64,000 nucleotides of DNA. Source: Achatina immaculata (taxonomy: Eukaryota > Mollusca > Gastropoda > Stylommatophora > Achatinidae). The position numbers were made by a program, and so were the translations under genes. Position 1 is the first letter of the stretch; each line of letters opens with the position of its first letter. The stretch spans positions 29,829,030 through 29,893,029 of the forward strand of contig CM019718.1 of the NCBI GenBank assembly GCA_009760885.1, written 5' to 3'. Below are positions 31,501 through 37,249 of this stretch, one piece after another. The notes below the pieces were generated by a model that worked only from the letters and a program-made list of their open reading frames with translations, searched no databases and had not been told where the DNA came from.

Positions 31501-33686
31501 GCAACCATGAACAGGTTGCTGGAACATAACATCAGACTTGGAGTGATCAGGCAAGAACGCTTCAGTGGGAAGCAAAGAAGACAACACAGAACTGGCATCA
31601 TCAGCTGCCAAACGCTGGTGGAAATGTTGAAGATGGGATCAGAGCAGTTATGGACTAATTGTCCGATGTGCAATGAGGATGAGCCATCGACTAACTAATT
31701 CCTACATTTTTTTGTATATTTGAGCTGTGAGTCTTTGTGGAGGTATTGGTGAAAACAATGATATTTGATTGATAGGACACTATGAACCTATATTGTGCAC
31801 TTACATTCTCTCTGCTTATTAAAAGTTAAGGAGAGAAAAATATTTCTTTTGTTAGCTAAGAAAATAAAATGAATTCACTTAATGGTTTTCATAGAATAAT
31901 TTGAGAAATAAAACGGTGAAAGTAATAATGTGAAAATCAAAGTTTAAATTTTGCTAAAGACCTGCTGAGAGCAGGATTCCTAGAGGCGGCCTAGCTGCCT
32001 GTTTAGAAAGCTGAGCATACCAAGCTGAACACACCATATATAACTCTCGGAGCAGTCTTAGTACGGTCATAGCAGATGACTGCTTCATTCCAAGGCATTA
32101 GGTTGGAGATTTATTCTATCTAAATTTTAAAAAAAAAAAAATGCCTGACAGACTTCTTTTAAGAAAACTGCGTCAGCAATCAGAGATTGTCATCATACAA
32201 GGCAAAAATATTTAGTCATGTCTTTTCTTTCACACTCATCTGTTGTTCCAGAAAATTGTGTGGCATCTCTCATTATAGTTTTATTTTAGTCTGTCAGTTT
32301 TGGTTTGTTATCTTCTGTTATTTGTGGTTGAATAATAATTCAGTTCACAACCATTTCTTGTTTCAGTGATACCATGGGGAACAAAGGAGCATATATAAAT
32401 ATAACAGGGGATAACTTAACTCCAAAGTTTACATCATATGAAGCAGTGGTAAGTAGATCCAGAGTTTTCATCTTACAAAGCAGTGATAAGAAGATCTTTA
32501 TGATACAAAGTTTACTACATGTGAAGCAGATAAGTTGATAAATTTCCTTTACCAGTTGTGATAGCAGTGTGCTTTTTATATGTATGGAACATTTTGAGTT
32601 TAATTCTGTGGAAAAAAAAAAACTTCAGTTGTTTTGTTTGTTGATTGATTGCCTCAGGACTTTAAAGTTGCCATGTTTGTTAGTTGATTGGTTTAGGACT
32701 ATAACAGTTGCCATGTTTGTTAATTGATTGCCTCAGGACTATGACAGTTGTGTTCTCTGCAGCTGACACTTAACTCTGATAAAACAAGCATCTTGCTGGA
32801 TGGGAACTTGGTAACACTGGCGTGCTGGAAGTTTCAGAGTGGACTTCAGTAGCAGGCTTCTCAGCAGACTCCACTACCATGGCGATCATATGGAGCCCTG
32901 ATCCATTATTCGGCTCGATGAGCACAGAACACATTCCTTTGGGAATTACAAAGGGCTGTTATAGCGTCATGGCCAGCTCTGGTTCATTGTCTGTCCAGCA
33001 TCTGGTACATGAAAGCAGATATCAGTCTTCTCACTGACTGTTTCAAGTGTTGACTGACAAATGAAGGATCTCAGGAGTCAAAATAATGTTATGAATATCA
33101 GGGGGGGCATAGATAACTGCAAAGTGATGTGTTTGTCAGGGTCTTTTGAGACCCTATTCTAACTCACTGTAGCAGGTTGATCTTGACTGCTGGGGCAGGA
33201 ATTGTCATAGTACAGTGGCAATGAGATCCCCCAAGCTCACTTTTTGGGATCTTCTCAGCTTTTAAGTGTTTAACAGAGGAGATCAGAACAAGAAATGTTT
33301 GGTTTTGGGGGGGGAGGTGGAGGTAAGGAGGAGACCTACTATCAGTGTAATATATCTGAGATAGTTTGACCTGGTTTTACTGTCAAGAAAAGATATAGAA
33401 CAAGCTGTTCATAGTATATCATTTGTCCTGGTTTGCTGTCAAGGAAAGATACAGGCCAAGCTAATTCAGAGTGTATCACCTTAGTAAGGTGTAGAATTTT
33501 GCTTCTTCTGAGAAGTTTGGAAATCGAAATATAACCTTTCATAAAACCACACAGTTCTTCCTCACCTGAATAATGCATCAGATTAATATTAATATGTATT
33601 GACTGGTATTTTCATTTCTTTTTTTTCAGCCACACCCCAATGTGAAGCCCATGGCCTATGCAAACCCATTCTTTGGGCTGTTTTAG
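1428..33686 (+). CDS. PPP5C: Serine/threonine-protein phosphatase 5 (gene span, 14 coding exons)
   Basis: Coding exons: 1428-1566, 8050-8219, 12430-12501, 15057-15201, 18872-18993, 20700-20765, 21787-21885, 22809-22914, 23531-23591, 26305-26386, 26729-26816, 30547-30766, 32367-32448, 33630-33686. They join in one frame of 503 codons including stop (502 aa; human PPP5C has 499). The N-terminal three-TPR domain (about residues 28-150) binds the Hsp90 C-terminus and autoinhibits. The PPP catalytic domain (about 180-484) hydrolyses phospho-Ser/Thr using two metal ions. Metal and catalytic motifs: GDIHGQ (246-251), GDFVDRG (275-281), RGNHE (306-310), MHGG (356-359), RSHEV (430-434), SAPNYC (452-457). 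All introns are GT-AG except intron 9, which appears to end in TG. Introns 7 and 9 have U12-type donors. The start has a strong context (A at -3, G at +4). Intron identity and phase rest on hand alignment to the PPP5 family; no transcript was available. Confidence 0.95.
1567..2043. other. PPP5C intron 1, left end
   Basis: AT-rich intronic sequence with no recognisable gene or element before the LINE cluster starts at about 2044. Confidence 0.4.
2044..2795 (-). mobile_element. LINE reverse-transcriptase C-terminal fragment
   Basis: Minus-strand translation gives a decayed LINE C-terminal half: a [15 protein letters not shown] block, [23 protein letters not shown], then [31 protein letters not shown] and a terminal DRKNWR block. 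These are the usual landmarks of RTE-like endonuclease-RT proteins. It lies inside PPP5C intron 1, opposite to the gene. Its RT active site is missing. Confidence 0.75.
2796..3490 (-). mobile_element. LINE family B-like fragment (RT C-terminal part)
   Basis: Minus-strand frames contain [59 protein letters not shown] and GKIEGRRG. These match the intact family B copy at 39600-40530 block by block, with several stops and frameshifts. It abuts the other LINE fragment at 2044-2795. Confidence 0.7.
3491..5912 (+). mobile_element. Near full-length LINE (endonuclease plus reverse transcriptase), frameshifted
   Basis: A 5' leader is followed by an apurinic-type endonuclease frame (about 3665-4510), with [31 protein letters not shown] and a terminal SDYHLLVAK block. 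Then come RT pieces: [16 protein letters not shown] at about 4730-4785, [20 protein letters not shown] at about 4839-4898, a degraded active-site region near 5140 ([10 protein letters not shown]), and a C-terminal frame 5426-5908 with [29 protein letters not shown] and [10 protein letters not shown]. About 200 bp between endonuclease and RT looks deleted. Several frame breaks make it inactive. It is the most complete LINE in the window. Confidence 0.85.
5960..6905 (-). mobile_element. LINE fragment (endonuclease and RT pieces), minus strand
   Basis: Minus-strand frames give an endonuclease piece ([20 protein letters not shown] at about 6640-6710) and, at lower coordinates, RT pieces ([39 protein letters not shown]). 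It is heavily decayed. A 60-bp tandem repeat (about 6205-6400) has arisen inside its RT region. Confidence 0.75.
6205..6400. repeat. 60-bp minisatellite inside a LINE (about 3.3 copies)
   Basis: The block tctttgtaatatgacaggat recurs about every 60 bp. It lies in the RT coding part of the minus-strand LINE, so the array arose after the element inserted and died. Confidence 0.85.
7289..7702. repeat. 89-bp minisatellite (about 4.6 copies)
   Basis: Units begin ctcgggcatcagcactaatc and differ by only a few substitutions. The open frames seen in this stretch are by-products of the repetition. It lies in PPP5C intron 1. Confidence 0.92.
7703..8049. other. Right end of intron 1
   Basis: A GAAGAA-rich stretch at about 7888-7916 may be the tail of a decayed retroposon. 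The sequence then runs through a T-rich tract (7980-7998) to the exon 2 acceptor at 8049. No gene is seen. Confidence 0.4.
8050..8219 (+). CDS. PPP5C: PPP5C exon 2 (TPR1-TPR2)
   Basis: Residues 47-103: end of TPR1 and most of TPR2 ([20 protein letters not shown]), including the NRS..Y carboxylate-clamp-type residues. Acceptor is tccacag|. The donor, AAG|GTGACA, lacks G at +5 and is weak. It is followed immediately by about 21 more copies of a GAAGGTGACAC sequence in the array. Confidence 0.93.
8219..9935. repeat. 78-bp minisatellite starting at the exon 2 splice donor (about 22 copies)
   Basis: Successive GGTGACAC blocks at 8219, 8297, 8375 and onward are 78 bp apart, a few units being one base shorter or longer. 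The first unit overlaps the last base of exon 2 and contains the real donor, so each later unit carries the same GAAG|GTGACA junction. Because 78 is a multiple of three, long spurious open frames appear on both strands. Copies are more than 95% alike by eye, indicating recent expansion or homogenisation. Confidence 0.95.
9936..10231. other. Intron 2 spacer
   Basis: Unique intronic sequence between two minisatellites. No gene, RNA or recognisable element was found. Confidence 0.4.
10232..10608. repeat. 44-bp minisatellite (about 8.5 copies)
   Basis: The block ccatcctagcagcaaaatga recurs every 44 bp. Units differ by single substitutions (acttatagc/agttatagc). Confidence 0.93.
10785..10935. repeat. 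Two tandem copies of about 72 bp
   Basis: The block cacaaatctagcacatgtg near 10797 is repeated with changes near 10874. It is an old duplication in intron 2. Confidence 0.6.
11452..11741. repeat. 29-bp minisatellite (10 copies)
   Basis: Ten essentially identical 29-bp units, cttatagtacacacatccgt plus cagtgtatt. Near-perfect identity marks it as young. Confidence 0.95.
11865..12115 (-). mobile_element. Dispersed repeat family Z, copy 1
   Basis: Blocks such as accatagctgaccaaaaccc, ccagtaacaagcctatcctgg and aagcattgca recur in the same order, diverged or reversed, near 37608-37860, 43640-43815 and 52225-52440. It is non-coding, probably a SINE-type or other non-autonomous element. Class unknown. 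Confidence 0.55.
12430..12501 (+). CDS. PPP5C: PPP5C exon 3 (TPR3 start)
   Basis: 24 codons, phase 0 on both sides: [20 protein letters not shown] then [16 protein letters not shown] is a PPP5 TPR3 signature. The donor GCG|GTTAGT is the first element of the array that follows. Confidence 0.94.
12502..13385. repeat. About 40-bp minisatellite beginning exactly at the exon 3 donor (about 21 copies)
   Basis: Units begin GTTAGTAATGATGTGTTTTA; the first is the authentic 5' splice site of intron 3. Further GTTAGT copies occur at 12540 and 12580, then about every 40 bp, with increasing divergence. Each is a potential decoy donor. The one at 12580 is 78 nt downstream of the real donor, in the exon frame and without an intervening stop. 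Confidence 0.93.
13386..14170 (+). mobile_element. Dispersed element W, copy 1, containing a 60-bp array
   Basis: Segments 13400-13690 and 14060-14170 match, in reverse orientation, about 49270-49690 (blocks such as gtacagttgtacctgtcttt, gattatcctcca and aatcagtaatt). In this copy one 60-bp internal segment has been amplified. Coding capacity is not evident; class unknown. Confidence 0.6.
13635..14057. repeat. 60-bp minisatellite (7 copies) inside element W
   Basis: Perfect 60-bp periodicity of tttttctctgtgagagcagt plus the following 40 bases; one copy has aaa for aga. Single-copy sequence matching the unit occurs in the other W copy near 49420-49460. Confidence 0.95.
14216..14343. repeat. 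Imperfect inverted repeat (41-bp arms)
   Basis: Left arm 14216-14256 (gtgcactaactcagtatcga...) pairs with right arm 14303-14343. About 36 of 41 positions are complementary, around a 46-base loop. It could be a foldback MITE remnant. Confidence 0.8.
14344..15056. other. Right end of intron 3
   Basis: Unique AT-rich sequence with no gene. Part of 14560-15000 reads like decayed repeat, but no second copy was located. It ends at the polypyrimidine tract and acceptor of exon 4 (ttacag at 15051-15056). Confidence 0.4.
15057..15201 (+). CDS. PPP5C: PPP5C exon 4 (TPR3 end and linker)
   Basis: Residues 128-175 plus one base: [20 protein letters not shown], then [10 protein letters not shown] and the linker to the phosphatase domain. 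Acceptor ttacag|, donor CTAG|GTTTGT, phase 1. Confidence 0.92.
15202..15589. other. Intron 4, left end
   Basis: Unique intronic sequence without recognisable features before the LINE fragment. Confidence 0.4.
15590..16200 (-). mobile_element. LINE fragment split by a SINE-like insertion
   Basis: The minus strand reads [20 protein letters not shown] and [12 protein letters not shown] (16200-16090), then an insertion, then [21 protein letters not shown] and related LINE C-terminal blocks (15965-15590). These are close to the LINE at 5300-5910. The insertion (about 15985-16088) has a tRNA-like head. Confidence 0.75.
15985..16088 (-). mobile_element. tRNA-derived SINE inserted in a LINE
   Basis: On the minus strand, ggtgctgtgctggttaagtt (box A-like) is followed by ggtacctggtttaatttc (box B-like) and by ccaattttttccagacc. 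The same tail occurs in the SINE at 18602-18724. It interrupts the LINE frame after AFIQLN. Confidence 0.55.
16690..17195 (+). mobile_element. LINE C-terminal fragment, duplicated copy 1
   Basis: Plus-strand pieces [20 protein letters not shown] and [19 protein letters not shown], then a degraded GKRERGRP-like stretch ([16 protein letters not shown]), identify a relative of LINE family A. The [10 protein letters not shown] block is repeated three times (57-bp unit, about 16912-17065). Confidence 0.75.
17851..18356 (+). mobile_element. LINE C-terminal fragment, duplicated copy 2
   Basis: Identical to the fragment 1161 bp upstream, including the 57-bp triplication (about 18073-18226). It exists because of the tandem duplication rather than a second insertion. 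Confidence 0.75.
18602..18724 (-). mobile_element. tRNA-derived SINE
   Basis: On the minus strand a box A-like gtggtgtagtggttagagct is followed after about 30 bases by a box B-like ggtctctggttaaattcc, then by a non-tRNA tail with gcaaaatttcttcagacc. It is too degraded for a tRNA gene (box B lacks the canonical GGTTCGAATCC). Confidence 0.7.
18872..18993 (+). CDS. PPP5C: PPP5C exon 5 (linker helix)
   Basis: Residues 176-216: [14 protein letters not shown] then [20 protein letters not shown] and KKYVCQ. It forms the alpha-helical start of the phosphatase domain. Acceptor ctttcag|, donor CAG|GTACTG, phase 0. Confidence 0.92.
19003..20385. repeat. 39- to 49-bp minisatellite just inside the exon 5 donor (about 30 copies)
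   Basis: Units carry gtggattgataaattgtgtt. The first seven or so are about 39 bp. From about 19280 a 10-bp insertion (gtctcatgtg or gtcttatgtg) gives a 49-bp unit that then expanded. The array starts about 9 nt after the donor. The order of unit types records a stepwise history. Confidence 0.93.
20386..20699. other. Right end of intron 5
   Basis: Unique sequence leading to the exon 6 acceptor (cttccag at 20693-20699). No gene was found. Confidence 0.4.
20700..20765 (+). CDS. PPP5C: PPP5C exon 6
   Basis: 22 codons: [20 protein letters not shown] then PD. It is the helix preceding the metal-binding GDIHGQ motif. Donor GAT|GTAAGT, phase 0 on both sides. Confidence 0.9.
20830..21534. mobile_element. 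TTAA-flanked non-autonomous DNA element Y, copy 1
   Basis: A 705-bp segment is bounded by TTAA at both ends (20830-20833 and 21531-21534), with short inverted ends (ttaactcttcc / gaaagagttaa). A related segment is at about 23895-25832. TTAA target sites are typical of piggyBac-type transposons, but no transposase is present, so it would be a MITE. Confidence 0.65.
21787..21885 (+). CDS. PPP5C: PPP5C exon 7 (GDxHGQ motif)
   Basis: 33 codons with [20 protein letters not shown]. Asp247 and His249 are metal ligands. Vertebrate PPP5, from memory, has GDTHGQ here; this copy has Ile, as most other PPP phosphatases do. The donor TAT|GTATCCTTTG matches the U12-type 5' splice consensus. Confidence 0.95.
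21975..22215 (-). mobile_element. Non-LTR element fragment downstream of an RNase H domain
   Basis: It matches 36265-36500 closely (catcagcatcctgtggctga, gtcctgtgtt, gacaagtcctct). In the other copy it continues into an RNase H domain. The minus strand reads [10 protein letters not shown], typical of the region after RNase H. A poly-C/poly-A tract interrupts it at about 22048-22067. Confidence 0.6.
22235..22725. repeat. 39-bp minisatellite (about 12 copies)
   Basis: Units contain aacttgggaagacaagaaca followed by ttgagaataatatt-type sequence. Copies vary by point changes. It lies within the U12-type intron 7. Confidence 0.9.
22809..22914 (+). CDS. PPP5C: PPP5C exon 8 (GDxVDRG motif)
   Basis: Residues 272-306 plus one base: [20 protein letters not shown], then the stretch to MARG. 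Asp276 and Asp279/Arg280 are catalytic or metal-binding. The acceptor atcag| follows a U12-like branch (ctctaaac) by about 13 nt. Donor AGAG|GTAAGT, phase 1. Confidence 0.95.
22915..23530. other. PPP5C intron 8
   Basis: Ordinary intron without repeats or genes that I could identify. Confidence 0.5.
23531..23591 (+). CDS. PPP5C: PPP5C exon 9 (GNHE motif)
   Basis: It completes RGNHE (306-310) and encodes [16 protein letters not shown], ending in AA of a split Lys codon (phase 2). The donor AA|GTATCCTTTT is a perfect U12-type 5' splice site. Confidence 0.93.
23895..25832. mobile_element. Element Y, copy 2, interrupted by retroposon X
   Basis: The flanks 23905-24337 and 25584-25832 match element Y copy 1 (tttcataaatg..gagttttttagga; actacttctccagtc; terminal ggaaagagttaa). 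Retroposon X sits inside, flanked by a 13-bp target-site duplication. The right TTAA is at 25829-25832; the left end has diverged. Confidence 0.65.
24338..25570 (-). mobile_element. GAA-tailed modular retroposon X, copy 1
   Basis: Flanked by perfect 13-bp repeats ggtcataggacat (24325-24337 and 25571-25583). On the minus strand it ends in (GAA)n, a retroposon-like tail. It has no coding frame but contains two sets of tandem modules: a 70-90 bp module with ggactttctcaccggaaaac, and a longer module with ccggtttaggca and gacctctagagcagaggt. 1233 bp; 5'-truncated relative to copy 2. Confidence 0.85.
25833..26304. other. Right end of intron 9 (U12-type)
   Basis: It contains a degraded 45-48-bp repeat (25850-25970, two to three copies) and, just before exon 10, tttccttgact (26283-26293), a near-consensus U12 branch site with the branch A at 26291. 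Confidence 0.7.
26305..26386 (+). CDS. PPP5C: PPP5C exon 10, with a non-AG acceptor
   Basis: After completing Lys327 it encodes [20 protein letters not shown] then CINKKIL, aligning residue by residue with human YTAQMYELFSEVFEWLPLAQ. The frame needed starts at 26305, preceded by TTTTG, so the intron would end in TG. An in-frame TGA at 26303-26305 excludes anything further left. The nearest AG (26316-26317) would lose YSSQ and break phase. Donor TTA|GTAGGT, phase 0. Confidence 0.85.
26729..26816 (+). CDS. PPP5C: PPP5C exon 11 (MHGG motif)
   Basis: [20 protein letters not shown] then YRNRQPPEN. His357 binds metal. Acceptor tttcag|, donor AATG|GTATGT, phase 1. Confidence 0.94.
27013..27130. repeat. 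Perfect 21-bp inverted repeat beside the mariner fragment
   Basis: Arms 27013-27033 (agcatcaagcaagaacagcg plus c) and 27110-27130 are exact reverse complements separated by 76 bp. It could be a MITE, or the edge of an inserted element. Confidence 0.85.
27125..27480 (+). mobile_element. mariner/Tc1-type transposase C-terminal fragment
   Basis: The plus strand reads [20 protein letters not shown] just after 27140, the conserved block before the last catalytic Asp in mariner transposases, followed by blocks like [13 protein letters not shown] and W.KAVQVD (with stops and frameshifts). It ends near ttttgaataaacagctcctg, probably close to the element terminus. It is in PPP5C intron 11. Confidence 0.75.
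27817..28107. mobile_element. Dispersed element V, left part
   Basis: It begins with a duplicated tactagctgattacccggtg, then gttgctcgggaattt, a motif common at one end of a non-autonomous repeat class seen in many invertebrates. It continues at 29606-30280 after the insertion of retroposon X copy 2. Confidence 0.5.
28108..29592 (-). mobile_element. GAA-tailed modular retroposon X, copy 2 (longest)
   Basis: Flanked by perfect 13-bp repeats acttgttgattgt (28095-28107 and 29593-29605). On the minus strand it ends in (GAA)n. Module order is the same as in copy 1, with an additional 5' part (29440-29592). 1485 bp, the longest copy in the window and so possibly close to full length. No protein-coding frame is seen. 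Confidence 0.85.
29606..30280. mobile_element. Dispersed element V, right part
   Basis: It has two diverged 175-bp tandem copies (29830-30080; gagtgtcact and ctcagcgaccccgaaaact in each). It then ends with ccaactttggttgaaattgc, tccaggcgttccagggttat, an acatacatac/acacacac microsatellite and tgtatatatatagat. Confidence 0.5.
30475..30546. repeat. Two 35-bp copies ending at the exon 12 acceptor
   Basis: gccacccaactgttgcacgt is present twice; the second copy runs into the real acceptor (gtttccacag, ending at 30546). It is a small duplication of the 3' splice-site region. Confidence 0.85.
30547..30766 (+). CDS. PPP5C: PPP5C exon 12
   Basis: The longest exon: [16 protein letters not shown], then [32 protein letters not shown] and the start of SAPNYC. 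His432 is the last metal ligand. Donor TACTG|GTGAGA, phase 2. Confidence 0.96.
30930..31700 (+). mobile_element. Decayed non-LTR element with RNase H end
   Basis: The plus strand contains a [16 protein letters not shown] block (the RNase H GNE.AD motif, degraded), then [10 protein letters not shown], and at 31438-31698 a frame with [17 protein letters not shown] and CPMCNED. The latter resembles the C-terminal region of the elements at 21975 and 36280. Many stops. Confidence 0.55.
31701..32366. other. Right end of intron 12
   Basis: AT-rich intronic sequence. No gene or clear repeat was found before the exon 13 acceptor (tttcag at 32361-32366). Confidence 0.4.
32367..32448 (+). CDS. PPP5C: PPP5C exon 13
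   Basis: It completes Cys457 of SAPNYC and encodes [12 protein letters not shown], then [10 protein letters not shown]. Donor GTG|GTAAGT, phase 0. Its last 27 bases plus the donor recur in decayed form downstream. Confidence 0.95.
32422..32545. repeat. Decayed tandem copies of the exon 13 end plus donor
   Basis: The authentic junction (32422-32459, starting ccaaagtttacatcatatga) is followed by a copy from 32459 that matches 31 of 38 positions, and by a third, more diverged copy from about 32505. In the second copy the donor GT has become AT. Confidence 0.8.
32625..32760. repeat. About 54-bp repeat (2-3 copies)
   Basis: gttgccatgtttgttagttg and gcctcaggacta blocks recur. It is an old, diverged array in intron 13. 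Confidence 0.6.
33630..33686 (+). CDS. PPP5C: PPP5C exon 14 and stop
   Basis: [18 protein letters not shown] then TAG. Human PPP5C ends [20 protein letters not shown], so the last exon is confidently placed and only the final residues differ. Acceptor ttttttcag| after a T tract. Confidence 0.97.
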   Translation, partial: PHPNVKPMAYANPFFGLF

Positions 33687-33892
33687 CTGTAGCTTTGTGC
33701 TAGGTGGTTTGTGATCATTATAGCTTGTGATGAGAGCCAGGAAGGAAGGAAGACAGATTGCATGAGGTTGATCAGAAGCTTGCAAGGCATTGTAATGAGA
33801 AACTTGAATGTGTGGATTACTTTTGTTATAACCTAGTGCATGTTTTACAGAATTATGTTGATTGTTCATGAGATTTCAAAATAAATAATAAA
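33687..33892 (+). terminator. PPP5C: PPP5C 3' UTR with polyadenylation signals
   Basis: Two AATAAA hexamers (33880-33885 and 33887-33892) lie about 195-205 nt after the stop. They are the likely poly(A) signals. Confidence 0.65.
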
Positions 33893-34511
33893 CTGTCAGT
33901 TTCAGAACCTGAAGGAAGGTTGATTAAAAAAAAAAAAAAACATGACTGCCAGAAATCATAAGCAGGTACTTTCAGCAGTTTGCAACCAAAGGATGTCTGC
34001 TGGCATTGCCAGGCATAAGTTTGTTTCTTCTGAGATCTCAGATTAGAAAAAAAAAAATTTGCCAGGTTCATTTTATATTTATACATATTCTGTATGCCAG
34101 GCACATTGTTACGGTTGGTTGAAAACTTCGTAGTTTTGTGTGAGTATGATGGTAAATGATGACATGCATCATTATACTATAATAGTGTAGTAGTGAAAGT
34201 TAACTGATTTGGTTTAGACATTTTATACAGATTTTATACGGTGTTAGCAAGGAATATGTTGTGTGATGAATTCAACATGCTCTTGAGTGAAGTAATGCAG
34301 GTAATAGTGAACTGCCTTGTCACGTGAAGGTTGTGGATTGAAGATCCATCACCAGTGAGCTCCAGTCATCCTGCTGTAAAAGTAGGCACATGACATTTAT
34401 GTTGAGAAGACTTATGTTGTAATCACGAACATCTAGCAGCTGGACATAGTACGCTAGATTTTGCTGTGTAGCCATGAAACAAAAATAGAATATCATACAT
34501 ATATATACACG

Positions 34512-34544
<33 letters not shown>

Positions 34545-35094
34545 TATATATATATAGGCCCCATAAATGTGGAGCTTCATATAAGTTCAAGGTCATTATG
34601 AGAAAAACCAAATCAGTTTTTGTTATAAATTTGCAAAAATGTTATCATTTTGTAGTTTTGACCTGAAAATACATTGAAGAAAACAAAACGAGTAATGTGT
34701 AATCATTCCACACATTCACCAGTGAAAGACATGATTTTCTATTTATTGAGGCCAAAGGAGTAGCACAGTACTTAGAGAGCTGGGTTCTCATGTGAGTGGG
34801 TGGGTTGTAGACTGGTGTCATGCCACCAAGCAAGTGAAAGTTGGTACCTGACATTTGTGTCTGTATTCTCACTTCTGTAAGCTGTGCCACTGAAAAAAAA
34901 GTTGAGGCTCTTGTGCTTCTCAACATGAAGGCATTGAATGTGATGATTTGGTGCTGGTTTTACAGTAGTTTTCTGTGACTGAGTGAAAGATATAGCATTA
35001 GTTTCATGTCACTTTCATTACCACAAACAGCATCATCATTTTTAGCTAAGTGCATTCTTAATCTAGCCCTGGTATTATTAGCAGTAAAATCTTG
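33893..35094. other. Intergenic: SINE-like pieces and TA microsatellite
   Basis: It holds a TA-rich microsatellite at about 34495-34556 and two SINE-like segments, about 34316-34440 (weak) and 34745-34925 (described separately). No gene was found. Confidence 0.45.
34745..34925 (+). mobile_element. SINE-like element with tRNA-like head
   Basis: agtagcacagtacttagaga (box A-like) is followed by a box B-like tgggttgtagactgg and a tail with gttggtacctgacatttgtg and tctcacttctgtaagc. Degraded. Confidence 0.45.
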
Positions 35095-35540
35095 TTTTGA
35101 CCTTGTTTTGTTGTAATACAGTCATATTCTGACCTTGATAGATGCAGTTTAAACTTATAGCAGAGATAATTGCAACACAGTCTAACTCTGGTAGTTGTAG
35201 TACAGTCTTACTCTAACCCTGGCAGTTGTAGGACAGTCTTATATCTAACCCTGGTAGTTGTAGTACAATCTTACTATAACCTTGATAGTTGTAGTACAGT
35301 CTTACTCTAACCCTGATAGTTGTAGTGCAGTCTTATACCTAACACTGGTAGTTGTAGTACAGTCTTGATCTCTAACCCTGGTAGTTGTAGTACATCCTTG
35401 ATCTCTAACTCTGGTAGTTGTAATACAGTCTTGATCTTTAACCCTGGCAGTTGTAGTACAGTCTTACTTTAACCCTGGTAATTGTACAGTCTTACTTTAA
35501 CCCTGGTAGTTGTACAGTCTTCATCTAACTCTGACATATG
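35095..35540. repeat. About 31-bp minisatellite (roughly 12 diverged copies)
   Basis: Units contain taaccctggtagttgtagta and cagtctta, with indels between copies. Moderately old. Confidence 0.85.
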
Positions 35541-36279
35541 TAGATTATCATGTGTTTTTATCATCCATTACAAGATCAGTTTTATATAGCCTGTCCTTCA
35601 CCTTTGTTATTGTTCAAATTGCCTTGCATATTTCACAAGCACGACTGATTAATATAACTTCCTTATTCTTTTTTTTTTGTTTTTTTTTTTCCCTTTTATT
35701 GAAAAACTAGGTCAAAGTTCACACACATTAGCTTTTTTTACAAAATTCAGAAATCAAGAATCAAGTTTTGTTTTCCTGTGTTACACTTGTTTTGTAATGT
35801 TTACATGATGTGGGAAATGTGGTCTGCTTACCACAGTAACTTAATTAATGTGTTTATCATGTGCATACCATGGTAGCCCAGTCACATCTTTATCACTTCT
35901 GTACCACGGCAACTTAGTTTAATTTGATCACTTGCACACCACAGTAACTTTGTTACATCTAATCACTGTAACTGTTAACAGACATTTCATTTTGTATGTG
36001 TGATGTGACAAGCAGGTAGGACGGAGTGCGTAGTTCAGAGACTGAATTATGAACATTTGTACAAGAGGAGTATAGTGTTTTATGTTTCAAATTAAACATA
36101 TCTGGAATTTTCCCACTAACTCGTGGTTGTCTTCCTTCTCTATGGTTTGTTTCTAGCAGCCATGAGAAAAGTCCTGGGTTTGTGGTATAAGCTTTGAGCT
36201 GGAGTGAGATGGTCTCTGGGAGGGGTGATGTTTGGTGTGATATCATCTTTGAAAGGAGTGGTGTGGCTTTACGGTTTAT
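35541..36279. other. Intergenic AT-rich sequence
   Basis: It contains T-rich tracts and a faint, about 40-bp degenerate periodicity at 35820-35950 (accatggtagcc / accacggcaactt / accacagtaactt). No gene was found. Confidence 0.35.
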
Positions 36280-36960
36280 GGTCTGGGTCATCATCATCAT
36301 TGCACTCTGGATATGTCTATAGGTCTTCAGACCCCCCCCCCCCACCCAACATATCCATCAGCATCCTGTGGCTGATAGTGCCTGTCCTGTGTTGGTTGAC
36401 AAGTCCTCTCACATGTCCAGTATGCCTCTCGTTCCTTGCCGTGCCAATCTGTATTCCCAGCTCTTTCGGCCTAAGAAGCGATGTGGATTTTCTGTCCTCA
36501 AAGTCCTACACTTTGCCTGTCTCTGAGCACGTTAACATTATCAGCTCGATGCAATGGTTGTCCATCTGCGATGATGGCAGAGCCAGTCAGCCTATCAGCT
36601 CTTTCATTTCCCTGGATGCCCACATGCCCTGGGACATAAATGAAGGTGATTTTGTGAACTGTTGATTTCAGCAGTGACTCGAGCCACTGGCTGCATACAG
36701 AACCTGACTTGACCTTCCAGATCATACTCATTGAATCTCTTGGTATGCAGACACAAGTGTAGTCTTGTGCTTTCGTTACCTCCATCATCATCATACTGCT
36801 TCTGGTCATAGCTAAAACACAGCTGGCTTCCTGGATTATTCTACCTGCAAAAGTGCTGTGAATGCCCATGCACTCCTTTGATGTCATACAATGGACCCAT
36901 CTGTCTAAATCACAATGTCTGCCTTATTGGAGTTTTCACAGATGATGACGTTGACCTCAG
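36280..36960 (-). mobile_element. Non-LTR element fragment with RNase H domain
   Basis: The minus strand reads ADIVI*TDGSI near 36930 (RNase H first Asp motif, with a stop), then FIYVPGHVGIQGNERADRLT at about 36610-36670 (RNase H VPGH.GI.GNE.AD motif). It continues into the post-RNase H segment shared with 21975-22215. Stops and frameshifts show it is dead. Confidence 0.75.
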
Positions 36961-36984
36961 CATTCACAGCAAGTGGATTCTGTT

Positions 36985-37245
36985 CCCTGTTTAACCCCTG
37001 GGTTAAGCCAGTTTGGACAATCTGCCCCAGTATGGGTGTATATAGGACGTGGCTGGCCTCTAGAGCAGAGGTGCCATGATTTGAGTAGCCCTGACCTCGA
37101 GACTACTGGTTACTTCACTTAATCCTTTCTTTCAGCTTTTCCATGGCGGCAACCCTGATCGCATTTTTCTCCATTGGTCGAGAGGAGTTTCACCCCCTGC
37201 ACGGCAACTGAAGAATCTCGCCAGCAGCGGGAGTCCTGGGTAGCT
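36985..37245 (-). mobile_element. Retroposon X, partial copy
   Basis: It matches the inner modules of X (acccctgggttaagccagtt, gcctctagagcagaggtgcc, actgaagaatctcgccagca) in the same orientation as copies 1 and 2, but without the GAA end. It directly abuts a LINE fragment. Confidence 0.65.
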
Positions 37246-37249
37246 AAAA

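Noticed and set aside
36204..36665. 153-codon plus-strand frame
   Set aside because: It is antisense to a decayed RNase H-bearing retroelement.
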